Shown here piece after piece: positions 11,162 to 21,239 of a stretch of DNA of 64,000 nucleotides (position 1 is the first letter of the stretch; every line of letters begins with the position of its first letter). The notes beneath the pieces were generated by a model, which saw only the letters and a program-made list of their open reading frames with translations, made no database searches and was not told where the DNA came from. The DNA is taken from assembly GCA_964470525.1 (NCBI GenBank), contig CAYYDE010000001.1, positions 1 through 64,000 on the forward strand, written 5' to 3'. The DNA comes from CAYYDE01 sp964470525 (GTDB lineage Bacteria > Patescibacteriota > Gracilibacteria > BD1-5 > UBA6164). The position numbers were made by a program, and so were the translations under genes.

Positions 11162-14100
11162 TTATTTAGTAAATTCTTCAGCTAATAACTCACTTTGTTC
11201 AAGTACTCTATCAGCTTCCATTTTTGCTAAATCTGGTGGATATCAATACCTCATTAATATCTTTTTAACAGTAAGTCTTAGCTTAGCCCTTACATCTTCT
11301 CTTTTTTCCCAATCAACCGTTGCATTTTGTCTTACAATTTCAACTATTGTATGAATAAGTTCTTTCATTTTATTGTCTTCTAAAAAACTTGTTGAATCAT
11401 TTTCCTTTAACACACTATAAAAAGCATATTCTTCAGGAGTTAATCAAATTTCTTCGGCTTTTTTATCTTCTAATCTCATTTCACGAGCAATACTTGATAA
11501 TTCTTCTATAACTTGTGCTGTATCGATTTGATTATTGTGATATCTTTTAATTACATTTGATAACATTTCAGAGAATTTTTTTCATTGTGCTATACTTTTT
11601 GATTTTCTAACTTTTACTTCATCATTTAATAATTTTTTTAGAAGTTCAAAAGCAATATTTTTTTGCTCTAAATTTTTTACCTCAAGCAAAAATTCATCTG
11701 ATAATATTTCTAAACTTGGTGTTTGAATTCAAGCTGCTTCAAATATATCAACAACTCAATCACTTGCTAAAGCTTCCTCAACAATTTGTTTCACAGCAGA
11801 ATCAACTTGAGCATTCGTTTTTCATCATTCAACACTGAACTTTGAAATTCTTGATTTTATAGCTTGGAAAAATGCTAATTGATCTTTTATATTCTCAGCT
11901 TCTAAGCTAGGAATAGCCATAACAAAAAGTTTTGATAACTTTGTTATTTCTGAAATAAATCTGTTTTTTAATTTTTCATCAGATAATATAAAGTTTTGAG
12001 CTTCAAGTATTATTTTTAATTTTTCATTTACTGGAACTTCAAAATATCTTTCATAATTTAAAGAGTGGAACATTTGTTCTACTATTTCAAATTTTTCTTT
12101 CATTCCTGCAATTACTTCTTTTATATCAGTTATAGCAGCTCAATCTCAACCACTACTAGTATAAACTCACATTGCATTTCTTAAATCTTGTCAGATTCAA
12201 ATATAATCAACTATAAGTCATCCTGGTTTATCTTTATAAACTCTATTTACTCTTGCAATTGCTTGCATCAAATTAGCTCATTGCATTTTTTTATCAATAT
12301 ACATTGTATGCAAAATTGGAGCATCAAATCCAGTCAACCACATATCACGAACTATAACGAGTTCTAGTTCATCATTTACATCTTTTAATCTCAAAGCAAG
12401 AGTTTTTCTTTGTTCTTTAGTCGTGTGATGAGCTTGAAAACTTTCTGGATCATCACTAGAGCTTGTCATAATAACTTTGATTTTTCATTTCATTAAATCC
12501 TTATTATGCCAATCTGGACGAATAGTAATTATTTGATCATATAAATCCACAGCAATTTGCCTCGTCATAGAAACTATCATTGCTTTTCATTCAAATAGTT
12601 TTTGTCTTTCTTCAAAATGTTCAACTATATCTTTTGCAATATCTTTTAATCTATCTGGATGTCCTACAATTGAGTTAATTTGTGCTAAATTTTTCTTTGA
12701 TTTTTCTAATTGTTCATCTGTAGCTCCCGAAATATTATCTATTTCAGAATCAATTTTTGCTAGATTTTCTTCATTAAATTTAATTTTAACAAGTCTTGAC
12801 TCATAAGAAAGAGGAACAGTAGCTCCATCATCTACAGCTTGTTTTATATCATAAATATCTATTTCATCTCAAAAAACATTACGAGTTGATCTATCATCTT
12901 TTTCAATTGGAGTTCAAGTAAAACCTATAAATGAAGCATTTGGAAGAGCATCTCTTAAATATTTAGCATTTCAATATTTTATTTCTCAATCATCACCTAT
13001 TTTACCCGTAAATCAATACTGACTACGATGAGCTTCATCAGCTACAACAACGATATTTTTTCTCTCAGATAAAGTTTCAAACACATTTCAAGTTTCAGGA
13101 GAAAATTTTTGAATAGTAGTAAACACTATTCATCCTCAAGTTACTTTTAAAAGTTCTTTTAAGTGTTCTCTTGATTCTGCTTGAACTGGTTTTTGCCTCA
13201 AAAGTGACTGACAATTTCAGAAAGTAGCAAAAAGTTGATCATCTAAATCATTTCTATCTGTTAATATAACAATAGTAGGATTTTTCATTGCAGTTTCAAC
13301 CACGATTTGTCCAGTATAAAAAACCATAGAAAGTGATTTTCCAGAACCTTGAGTATGCCAAACCACTCAGATTTTTTGATCTCAAGAATTTTCATCAGTT
13401 GCTCTGAGAGTTTCTTTTACTGCTTTTTGTACAGCATAATATTGATGATAAGCTGCAACTTTTTTGATTTTAACTTGTTTAATTAATCCTGTTTTTTCGT
13501 CTTTTTGTTCTTCTGTTTCAAAAACAGTATTAAATCTAATAAGATTTACCAAAACTTCTTTTTTTAGCATTTCTTCAGCCATCATTTGAAGTTCAGGAGT
13601 GATTTCTTTTTGCCTATTTTTTGGTCATTTCCATGATAAATATCTAGAAAAAGGAGCTGATACAGAAGCTGTTCTAGAATCTAATCAATCAGAAATAATA
13701 CATAAAGCATTATAATAAAATATATGTGGAATAGCTTTTTTATAATTTGAAATTTGAGTAAAAGCTCTATCTAAAGTAGCTTTTTCATCATTTGAATTTT
13801 TTAGTTCTGATATAACGAGAGGTAAACCATTTACAAAAATAACAACATCAAGTCTTTTTTCTATATTATTTTCTTTAATAACAAATTGGTTTACAACAGT
13901 AAAATCATTGTTTAATGGATTTTTTACATCCAGAATTTTCACTATTTCATGACGAGTTTCTCCATCACGAAAAAACTCAACAGTAATACCATCTGTTAAG
14001 TAAGCATGAAACTTTTCATTATTTACCATCAAGTCATTTGTACCAAGATTTATAATTCTTTCAAATGCATCTTTTCTTGCATATCCTGGAACATGTGGAT

Positions 14101-14275
14101 TAAGTTTTTCAAGAGAGTTTTTTAGAATATTTTCTAAAACAACTTGTGAAAAATTATCTCTTTCAGGATTGTCAGAGTATGGAGCAATATCTGGTCAATA
14201 AAAGTAATTATAGCCTTGTTCTTTCAGTAAATCTATAAAGTTTTGTTCTATTGAATTTTCTGTGATTTTAAACAT
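11162..14275 (-). CDS. hsdR: Type I restriction enzyme R subunit (system 1)
   Basis: 1037 aa, the normal length. An N-terminal nuclease domain has DVVIFVNGLPLVISELKN (E-x-K near residue 156). The SF2 translocase has Walker A WHTQGSGKSLSM (~residue 310), DRNDLDDQL, the DEAD-type box VVADEAHRSQYG, and late helicase motifs near WLTGFDAPILHTMYIDKKM. It cuts unmodified DNA after ATP-driven translocation, in complex with HsdM and HsdS. It is last in the operon. UGA encodes Gly at motif positions. Confidence 0.95.
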
Positions 14276-14284
14276 AGTTGGATA

Positions 14285-15031
14285 TTAAATTTTAGATTTT
14301 AAATACTCTATCTCAGCTATAACTGCTTTTGATAAATTTGATTTAAAGTTTGAATTAATTTCTTCAGTATCTAATTCAGCATCTCAAGCAGTATATTCTA
14401 TTTTTTCAGGTTTTATATACTTAAATCCTCTAATATCAGATGGTAATTCTTGATCAGTTAAAACAATACATTGCTTTTCTTTTGCTAAAATATATCATAA
14501 TTCAATTGCAACATTTAGATTCTGATTTCTTAAATCAACAACATATATTTCATATTTATTTAAAAATTCTTTAATACTATCCCATAAAAAATGTCAATTA
14601 CTTTCTTTATGCATTTTAACTTCTAAAACATTAAATCATAAATTACTAGTAATTCAATTTAATAAATCTTTTATTGTAGTTCATCTTTCATCAAATGGAG
14701 AAATTAATCAAATAGTTTTTAAAAAATCTTTTTTATCTTTAATTTCATCTATTTTTTCTTCATATTTTGATTTGGCATCAAATGGAACTTTTAATTTTAT
14801 AATTATATTTTCTAAAACTATTTTATCTTCAATCAAAGACAAAGACTCTTTAAAAAATACTTGTAAAGAAGAAGAATGCTTATCAATAAAATCAAACTCT
14901 TCTTTTTCTGGAAAAATAGATGAAGCCTCTTGAAGTAATATTTTCATAAACTTCATTTTTGAGTATTGTTCATAGTATGGAGGAAAGTTTCAAGCAAGAA
15001 ATGCTGAAACACGATTTATATCAATTTCCAT
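14285..15031 (-). CDS. TIR/nucleoside-deoxyribosyltransferase-like protein, probable effector
   Basis: 248 aa. The N-terminal half is helical and unrecognised. The C-terminal half (from ~residue 108) starts SPFDERG, then has the pattern YVVDLRNQNLNVAIELGYIL and LPSDIRGFKYI. This matches the TIR-like/NDT-like fold that carries D-L-x-x-x-N-x-N-V-x-x-E-L-G, where the Glu is catalytic in deoxyribosyltransferases; such domains occur as nucleotide- or NAD-consuming effectors in phage defence. Assignment is by motif only. It lies 10 bp upstream of hsdR within the R-M operon, so a back-up effector role is an inference. Confidence 0.55.
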
Positions 15032-15094
15032 AATTTAAAGTAAATATATAAAATTTTGTTTAATTATAGCAGATTTAAGGAATTTTTGCAAAGA

Positions 15095-16045
15095 TTATAA
15101 GCCTAATTCTTCTTTAGCTTTTTTTAACCAAGATTCATACCAATACCATTTTCATTCAACTTCAACTCAATATCATTTAGAAACATTTTTTCAATCTAAC
15201 CTTTGCCATAAATTAGTATGTTGATTCATCGTAAAATCTGTTTTTCAAAGTCATTTTATAATTTCTACAATTTTTCAAGGTAAATATTTAGTTTTTTCTT
15301 TTTCTTTTGTAACCCAATATTCCGAACTTATTCATTTTGCAAGTTCTGATTTTGGATCAATAAACTCAATCACTTTATCAGCTTGTCACTTTCTATTTAC
15401 TTGTTTTTGAAAAATTAATGCTCTATAAGAATATTTTGAACTATTAAATTCATCATCTGTTAATGAATCATCAAAATCCGTAATGTAAGCTCAAATATTT
15501 TTTGGTAAATTTTCTTTATCAGATAATAAATCTATTTGCTTTTCTGATATTGATGAAAACTGTAAGCTAAAAGTCAAATATTTTTCAATTCAAATATCTC
15601 AGAATAATGAAATTAAATATTCATTATAATTTAAACATGTAGCTTGAAATCTAGCACTTAATAAATCATCAATTTTAGTTGTCATTTGATGTTCAATTTC
15701 ATGTCTAATTCAAATTAAAAATTTTAGATTTTTCTTTGTAATTTCATCAATAGGAGAATTATCATCATCAAGACATCTTTCTAATTCCCAATGTTTGTAA
15801 GCTCATTTTTTAGTTTTATCATAAAATTTTCTAGTTCATCTTAATTTAAAATATCTATAATCTATCTTTTTATCTTTATAGTAAGCATGTAATAAATAAG
15901 TCCAAGAAATAACTAATAAAACAATAAAAGTTTCAGATTTAAAATTTATATTTGGATTATTATATATTTGAACTGCTGATAACATAGCTTCTTTTGATTT
16001 ATCTAAAAGTTCTTGTTTTATTGAGAAAATTTTTCTTTTTGACAT
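15095..16045 (-). CDS. DUF3644-family protein
   Basis: 316 aa. The N-terminus KQELLDKSKEAMLSAVQIYN, then SETFIVLLVISWTYLLHAYY, matches the conserved start of DUF3644 proteins, which are often found in restriction-modification loci. An RHEIEHQM segment follows in the middle, a possible His-rich catalytic patch. The C-terminal ~130 residues are rich in aromatic residues and unrecognised. The function of the family is unknown. It sits between the small CxxC protein gene and the TIR-like gene in the R-M operon. Confidence 0.65.
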
Positions 16046-16073
16046 AATTTTTAAATTAAAAATCTAAACTTTT

Positions 16074-16442
16074 TTACAAAAATCATCACTTTTTTAATAG
16101 TTTTTCAAATTTCTTTTCTTGTTTTTTATATATTTTAGGATTATTTATATAATATTCCATTCTTCTTTGTTCTTCTGATTGATTAAATCATTCATCAACA
16201 ATTCAACATCTTTTACAATACCAAGATATTGTTCATGGAGGAGATATGAAAGTTGATTGTATATTAGTATTTCAATTTTCAAGCCATATATTCATATGAG
16301 TACATGTATTTTTAATTTTATTTTCTATATCTTTTTGTTTTTTTTCTTGATACTTATTAATATCAAAAGTAAATGTAATTTTTATTGCTATTATTGAAAT
16401 TGCAATTGCTATTATTAACAATAAAATTTCTGTAAAAGTCAT
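16074..16442 (-). CDS. Small membrane protein with zinc-ribbon-like cysteines
   Basis: 122 aa. One N-terminal hydrophobic helix (residues ~5-22, I/A-rich), then a short charged segment and four candidate metal ligands: C-T-H near residue 47 and CKRC near residue 77. The CxH...CxxC spacing suggests a small zinc-binding fold exposed to the cytoplasm. No family recognised. It lies between hsdS and the DUF3644 gene, in the same transcription unit. Confidence 0.55.
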
Positions 16443-16460
16443 AATGTTAAAATTATAAAT

Positions 16461-17633
16461 CTAAACTACTCTTACTTCTCCCTTCATCAACTTCGGCAAC
16501 AATTCATCACGAGTTTTAGAAAGAGTTTGTATTTGTTTTTTATTATCTAAAACTTTATATAAAAAACTTCAATATAATTTATTAAAATCATTTATATAAT
16601 TTTCATCTGTAACAAAAAAATCAAAATTAAAAATTTTTGCTTTATCAGTATGTGGTATTGAAGATCCAGTTGTTCAATTATTTATTTCTTTAAATTTTGA
16701 TTTTAAAAAAGCATAAATCATCATTTTTAACTTTTCATCAACTTCAATTTTTGACAAAGTAGATCAAACTATTCAACTATATCAAATTTCTAATCTTCAT
16801 GAACTAGCTCAATCCATAACCATTATTAAATCGTTTTCACTTATCAAAACAGTATTTTTAGGATTAGCATAAGTTACTTTTCAACTATCAAATGTTTCAA
16901 TTAATATTTGTGGAATATATCAATCTATAAAAATTTCACTTGTATCGTTTGGTTTTTTTCATTTTATAAATTTTAAAACTTCCCCTAACTTTCCAACTCT
17001 CCATCCTTCAGGCAATTCATCTCAAACATTATATTTTCCAAACCACTCTTTAAAAATCTCTTGTCAGATTTTTTCCAAAGTTTCGTTTTGTTCTCTTAAA
17101 AGTTCTATTTTGTCATCAAAAGATGAAAGAATTTTTGCAATTGCTTGTTGTTCTGGAAGTGGTGGAAGAGAAAGTTTTAAATTTTTTAAATTTCAAACAT
17201 TTAAATTTTGTTGAGCTGCTCAATTTGCCATTCATTTAATTTCAGAATATCTATTTAATAAATTAAAAAATATAAATTTTGAATCAGATTTATTTTTATC
17301 TGAAATTAAATTACAACAAGCTTGATTTGTAGTAGCTTTTATATTTAAATATCATACTCTTCAAGCAGAATTTCAATACATTGCAATAATTACAGTATCT
17401 TCTGGAACCCACCTTGCAGATGAGTTCTTTAAACCTAATTCTGTTATTTTTATTTCAGTATCATTGATATAATTAAAATTTACTTCTTGAGTTCTTACCC
17501 AAGGAATACTTCATCAGTAAAAATCATCTCTTTTAGTTGATGGAGTTCATCAAGAAATAACATTTTCACAAACCTCTCCCAAAGTCTTTTCAATCCATCA
17601 TTCTGGTAATTTATTTTCTTGTATTTGAGTCAT
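16461..17633 (-). CDS. hsdS: Type I restriction specificity subunit (system 1)
   Basis: 390 aa with two target-recognition halves. The first starts LPEGWIEKTLGEVCENVISGGTPS-like and ends in the spacer helix LPPLPEQQAIAKILSSFDDKI; the second repeats this layout (LPEGWRVGKLGEVLKF onward) and ends KTRDELLPKLMKGEV. It determines the bipartite DNA target of the R-M complex. It is separated from hsdM by a small membrane-protein gene whose stop lies 5 bp upstream of this start. Confidence 0.92.
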
Positions 17634-17638
17634 AAGTT

Positions 17639-18094
17639 TTATTTAATATTTAATTTTAATCCTCAAGTTGAAACTTGAACTTCAATATCTTGATTATGTT
17701 TTACTTCGTTTATTAGTCATCTTTTAGAAAGTGGAATTGATTCTGAAATGATTTTAGATTTTTCTATAATCCAATTATTAACTTTTGGATAATTATAAAT
17801 TACAAAAGATAACAAACTTGTGATGAGAATAATTCAAGAAATTAAAACGAAAATAGCTATTTTATGAAATCATTTTTCTTTTAAATATTCATATAAGGAA
17901 TTCAATAAAAAAGATAAAATAAGTAAAATCAATATAATAAATCAAATAACAATAACATTAAGTACAATATAGAAAATAGAATAAATTATTCCTATCCAAA
18001 TTGCAGTATGAAAAATCCAAGCATATTTTCTTCATCAAATAGTTTTTGATATTTTCCGTATAAATCAGTTTATTTGAAATATTAATCTGAACAT
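17639..18094 (-). CDS. Small membrane protein between hsdM and hsdS
   Basis: 151 aa with two hydrophobic regions (about residues 28-66 and 75-97) and a C-terminal soluble part ending EVQVSTGGLKLNIK. No family recognised. The start at 18094 lies 11 bp after the hsdM stop and the stop lies 5 bp before the hsdS start, so it is translated with the R-M genes. Such insertions inside type I operons often carry accessory defence functions, which is inference here. Confidence 0.5.
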
Positions 18095-18104
18095 TATTTA
18101 TAAA

Positions 18105-19628
18105 TTAAATACTAAAACCAATTTTTTCTAATTGTTTTTTTATTTCATTGTTCATTTCCTCTTCTTTTGCCATTTGTTCTCATAATTTCCCTATTAAAAC
18201 TTTCATTTTTTCTTCAAAAGGTATTCCATCGTCAATTTGTTCTTTAATTCAAACATATCTACCAGGAGTAAGCACAAAATCATGTTTTTCTAAATCAGTC
18301 ATATTTGCTGATTTACAGAATCATATTATATCTTGATATTCTCAAGTAGCTGATGGAGATTGTTTCCAATTATGATAAGTATCTGATATTTTTTTGATAT
18401 CTTCACTTGCTAAGTCTTTATGAACTCTGTCTTTCATATATCAAAGTTCAGAAGCATCAATAAAAAGAGTTTCATTGTTTCTAGAGTTTCTTTCTCTTCT
18501 TAAAAACCATATACAAGCTGGTATTCAAGTATTATAAAAAAGTTGTTTTGGTAGTGCTACTATACATTCCACTAAATCATTTTTTACCAGTTGTTTTCTT
18601 ATTTCTCATTCTCATGAAGTATTTGAACTAAGTGATCCATTTGATAGAACTGTTGCAACAACTCAGTTTGGAGCAGTATGATACAGCATATGAAGTATCC
18701 ATCCATAATTTGCATTTCCACTTGGTGGCACTGTATATCATTTCCATCTTGCATCATCTTGCAATATTTCAACTCACCAATCAGATTGATTAAAAGGAGG
18801 ATTTGCTAATATATAATCAGCTTTTAAGTCTGGATGAGCATCATTTAAGAAGCTTCATTCAGTATTCCATTTAACAAAACCTGAATTTATATTTCTTATA
18901 GCCAGATTCATTTTTGATAATTTCCAAGTTGTTTGATTTGATTCTTGACCATAAATTGTTATATCTTTTATGTTTCCTTGATGATCTTCTACGAATTTCT
19001 CACTCATAACAAACATACCACCACTTCAACATGCTGGGTCATAAACTCTACCTTTGTAAGGTTCAATCATATTTACCATAAGTTCAACTATACATTTTGG
19101 AGTATAGAATTGACCTCATTTTTTTCATTCTGCATTTGCAAATTCTCAAAGAAAATATTCATAAACCCTACCAAAAAGATCTTTTGAATTTTTATTTGCT
19201 GATTTTAAGTCAAGATTTGATATAAGATCAATTAATTCTCAAAGTGAAGTTTTATCAAGATTTTCTTTTGCAAAAACTTTGGGTAATACATTTTTTAATT
19301 CTTTATTTTCTTTTTCGATTTGATCCATTGCATCATCGATGATTTTACCAATTTCTGGTAATTTTGCATTTGCTTGAATATTTTGCCATCTTGAAATCTG
19401 AGGTACAAAAAATATATTTTCTGCCATATATTCATCTCTATCTTCTGGATCAGAAAAACTATCTTGTTTTAATTTATCATAAAGTTCTGAAAAACTATCT
19501 GAAATATGTTTTAAAAACACAAGTCATAAAACTATGTGTTTATATTCTGCTGCATCTATTCATTTTCTTAGTTTATCTGCTGCTTTAAAAAGTTCTGCTT
19601 CAAAATTTTGATTTGTATTATTTGCCAT
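18105..19628 (-). CDS. hsdM: Type I DNA methyltransferase M subunit (system 1)
   Basis: 507 aa. The N-terminal helical domain begins MANNTNQNFEAELFKAADKL. The methyltransferase domain has motif I YDPACGSGGMFV and motif IV NPPFNQSDW, diagnostic of N6-adenine methylation, preceded by GGQFYTPKCIVELM. It uses S-adenosylmethionine to protect host sites and forms the core trimer with HsdS. It is the first gene of a seven-gene operon ending with hsdR. Confidence 0.95.
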
Positions 19629-19807
19629 ATTTTTAAATAGTTATTAAAAAATAAAAACAGTCCTAAAACCACTTTTCGTCGAACTCAAACTTTTAGTTTA
19701 AATTAGATGAAAAATAGTCTTAATGTCTCACTAGGTATTTGATAAACTGCTCAAACTTACATTTTTACATATTTTAAAAATGGCATTAAATAGAGATAAT
19801 TCTACTA

Positions 19808-19990
19808 ATGCCAATTTTTTATCTCAAATGGTGGAGCATAATAACAGAATTGAGAACTTTTTTCGAAAAACACCCAGATTTCAGCATAACAGAGCTATAT
19901 ATTGATAAATATAATGACTATTATGAATACAAGTGAAAGCCAAAAGAGTACTATCAAAAACAAGCAAAAAAAGAAGAGCAGACTCACTAG
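19808..19990 (+). CDS. Small protein of unknown function
   Basis: 60 aa, starting MPIFYLKWWSIITELRTFFE and ending in a Lys/Gln/Glu-rich tail with one UGA-Gly. It is divergent from hsdM and followed by its own terminator, which supports expression, but the frame is short and no family is recognised. A second frame starting at 19779 overlaps it and is shorter. Confidence 0.4.
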
Positions 19991-20004
19991 AGTTGCTCTT
20001 CTTA
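19971..20004 (+). terminator. Intrinsic terminator
   Basis: Stem AAGAAGAGCA / TGCTCTTCTT around the stop codon of the 60-aa frame. Confidence 0.7.
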
Positions 20005-20104
20005 TGTATAAGCAAGAAATATTAGAACTTAGTTATAATATTAAGATAATATAATAATATAAATAGTTATAGTAGTTTCATTTTTAATAATTTTTATATT
20101 TTGC

Positions 20105-20177
20105 AATGCTATTGTGTAGACTCAAGTGAAATGTAATTATTTTTTATAATGCTATTGATTAAGTTGAAATGCTATTG
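20105..20177 (+). repeat. Three direct copies of a 10-bp motif
   Basis: AATGCTATTG occurs at 20105, 20148 and 20168. A perfect fourth copy is at 24267 and a one-mismatch copy at 24244, on the other side of the hydrolase-KAP pair. The surrounding ~300 bases (20004-20264) otherwise hold no gene. Confidence 0.5.
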
Positions 20178-20264
20178 TTTATTTTTTGAGATTTAATCAC
20201 TACTTATAAATACAACTTCAAAATTTTTCCAATATTCTAAATAGATATTTTATTTTTCAGACAA

Positions 20265-20298
20265 CAAAAAAGCAAGTAATATAAATTACTTGCTTTTA
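20265..20298 (-). terminator. Intrinsic terminator of the hydrolase gene
   Basis: Stem AAAAGCAAGTAAT / ATTACTTGCTTTT with loop ATAA. The flanking A-run reads as a T-tract on the minus strand. Confidence 0.8.
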
Positions 20299-20308
20299 AT
20301 TTTTTGGA

Positions 20309-21229
20309 TTATCAAATCAGTTTTATGTCATCATTATCAGGTGAAAAATAACTATCAAGGAGTGGTCAATCTACAAGTCATTTTGTATCTGAGACTGCTT
20401 GTTGTACTTCATTATGCATATTTAATTCTCCTGAAACAAGCTCTCAAGTTTTTAAAAGAGTTTTGAGTGATTCAAATACTTGTTTATAAGGTGCAGATGA
20501 AGTTTCTCATCATACTTTTCAAAAAGTGTGATCCACTCAAAGCATATGAAGAAAAGATTTTTCTTGAGTTCCTACATTTTTATAAAAGTTCTCAAATGCA
20601 TCTGGAGTAAAAACATCATCTTCATCTCAATAATGCATTAAAAATTTTCACCTAAATGCCTGAAGTTTTTGAATAATTTCATTTGCATCTGGAAATGTAT
20701 TTAAAATAGGAACATCTTTTATCTCGAGTCTGAGTCATGTTCAGACAGTGGAAATATTTTTTATTTCAGGAAATTCACTTGCCAGATAAAAAGCAAGTAT
20801 TCCTCAAAGAGAATTTCCATTCAAAGTAATTTTTAGTTTTTCTCTTTGAATTCCAAAGTTTTTTGAAGCATTTTCTATTACCCACGCTACTACCCTTCTT
20901 GCGTCCTCAAGCTCATCATGAAAAGTTTTTCATAGAAATCTTGCTTGTTTTTGTTTATATCTATCTGTGACAGTCGTATCTATTTCTCAGTCTTTTCTCG
21001 ATGATGCGTACAAAACACTTCAGATAAGTTGATTTTGTTGAAGATTTTCAGCAAAATTGAGATATTTATTATTTGATCCTGTAAGACTTCAAAAAGTACC
21101 ATGTATATTAATGACGATATTATCATTATTTTCACATGGAAAAGATGAGATTTTTATTTCCTTATCTCAATAGATTCATTCAAGAATATGTTGTTGTCTT
21201 TGAATATTAATATGTTCTTTTGTTTCCAT
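20309..21229 (-). CDS. Alpha/beta hydrolase
   Basis: 306 aa. The oxyanion-hole strand NIHGTFG (residues ~41-47), nucleophile elbow GNSLGG (Ser140), an acidic candidate in HYGDEDDVF (Asp202 or Asp204) and the catalytic His in GVDHTFG (His234) give a complete triad in the right order. The substrate is unknown; dienelactone hydrolase or esterase type is possible. It lies 10 bp after the KAP NTPase stop on the same strand, so the two are probably cotranscribed. Whether it is an effector for the KAP protein is open. Confidence 0.8.
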
Positions 21230-21239
21230 AATTATCTAG

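Noticed and set aside
19826..19845. Second ssrA-like attachment core (TGGTGGAGC)
   Set aside because: Only 9 bp match the tmRNA 3' end; too short to support an att duplicate.
19779..19907. 42-codon plus-strand frame before the 60-aa gene
   Set aside because: Shorter, overlaps the 60-aa frame and does not end at the terminator.
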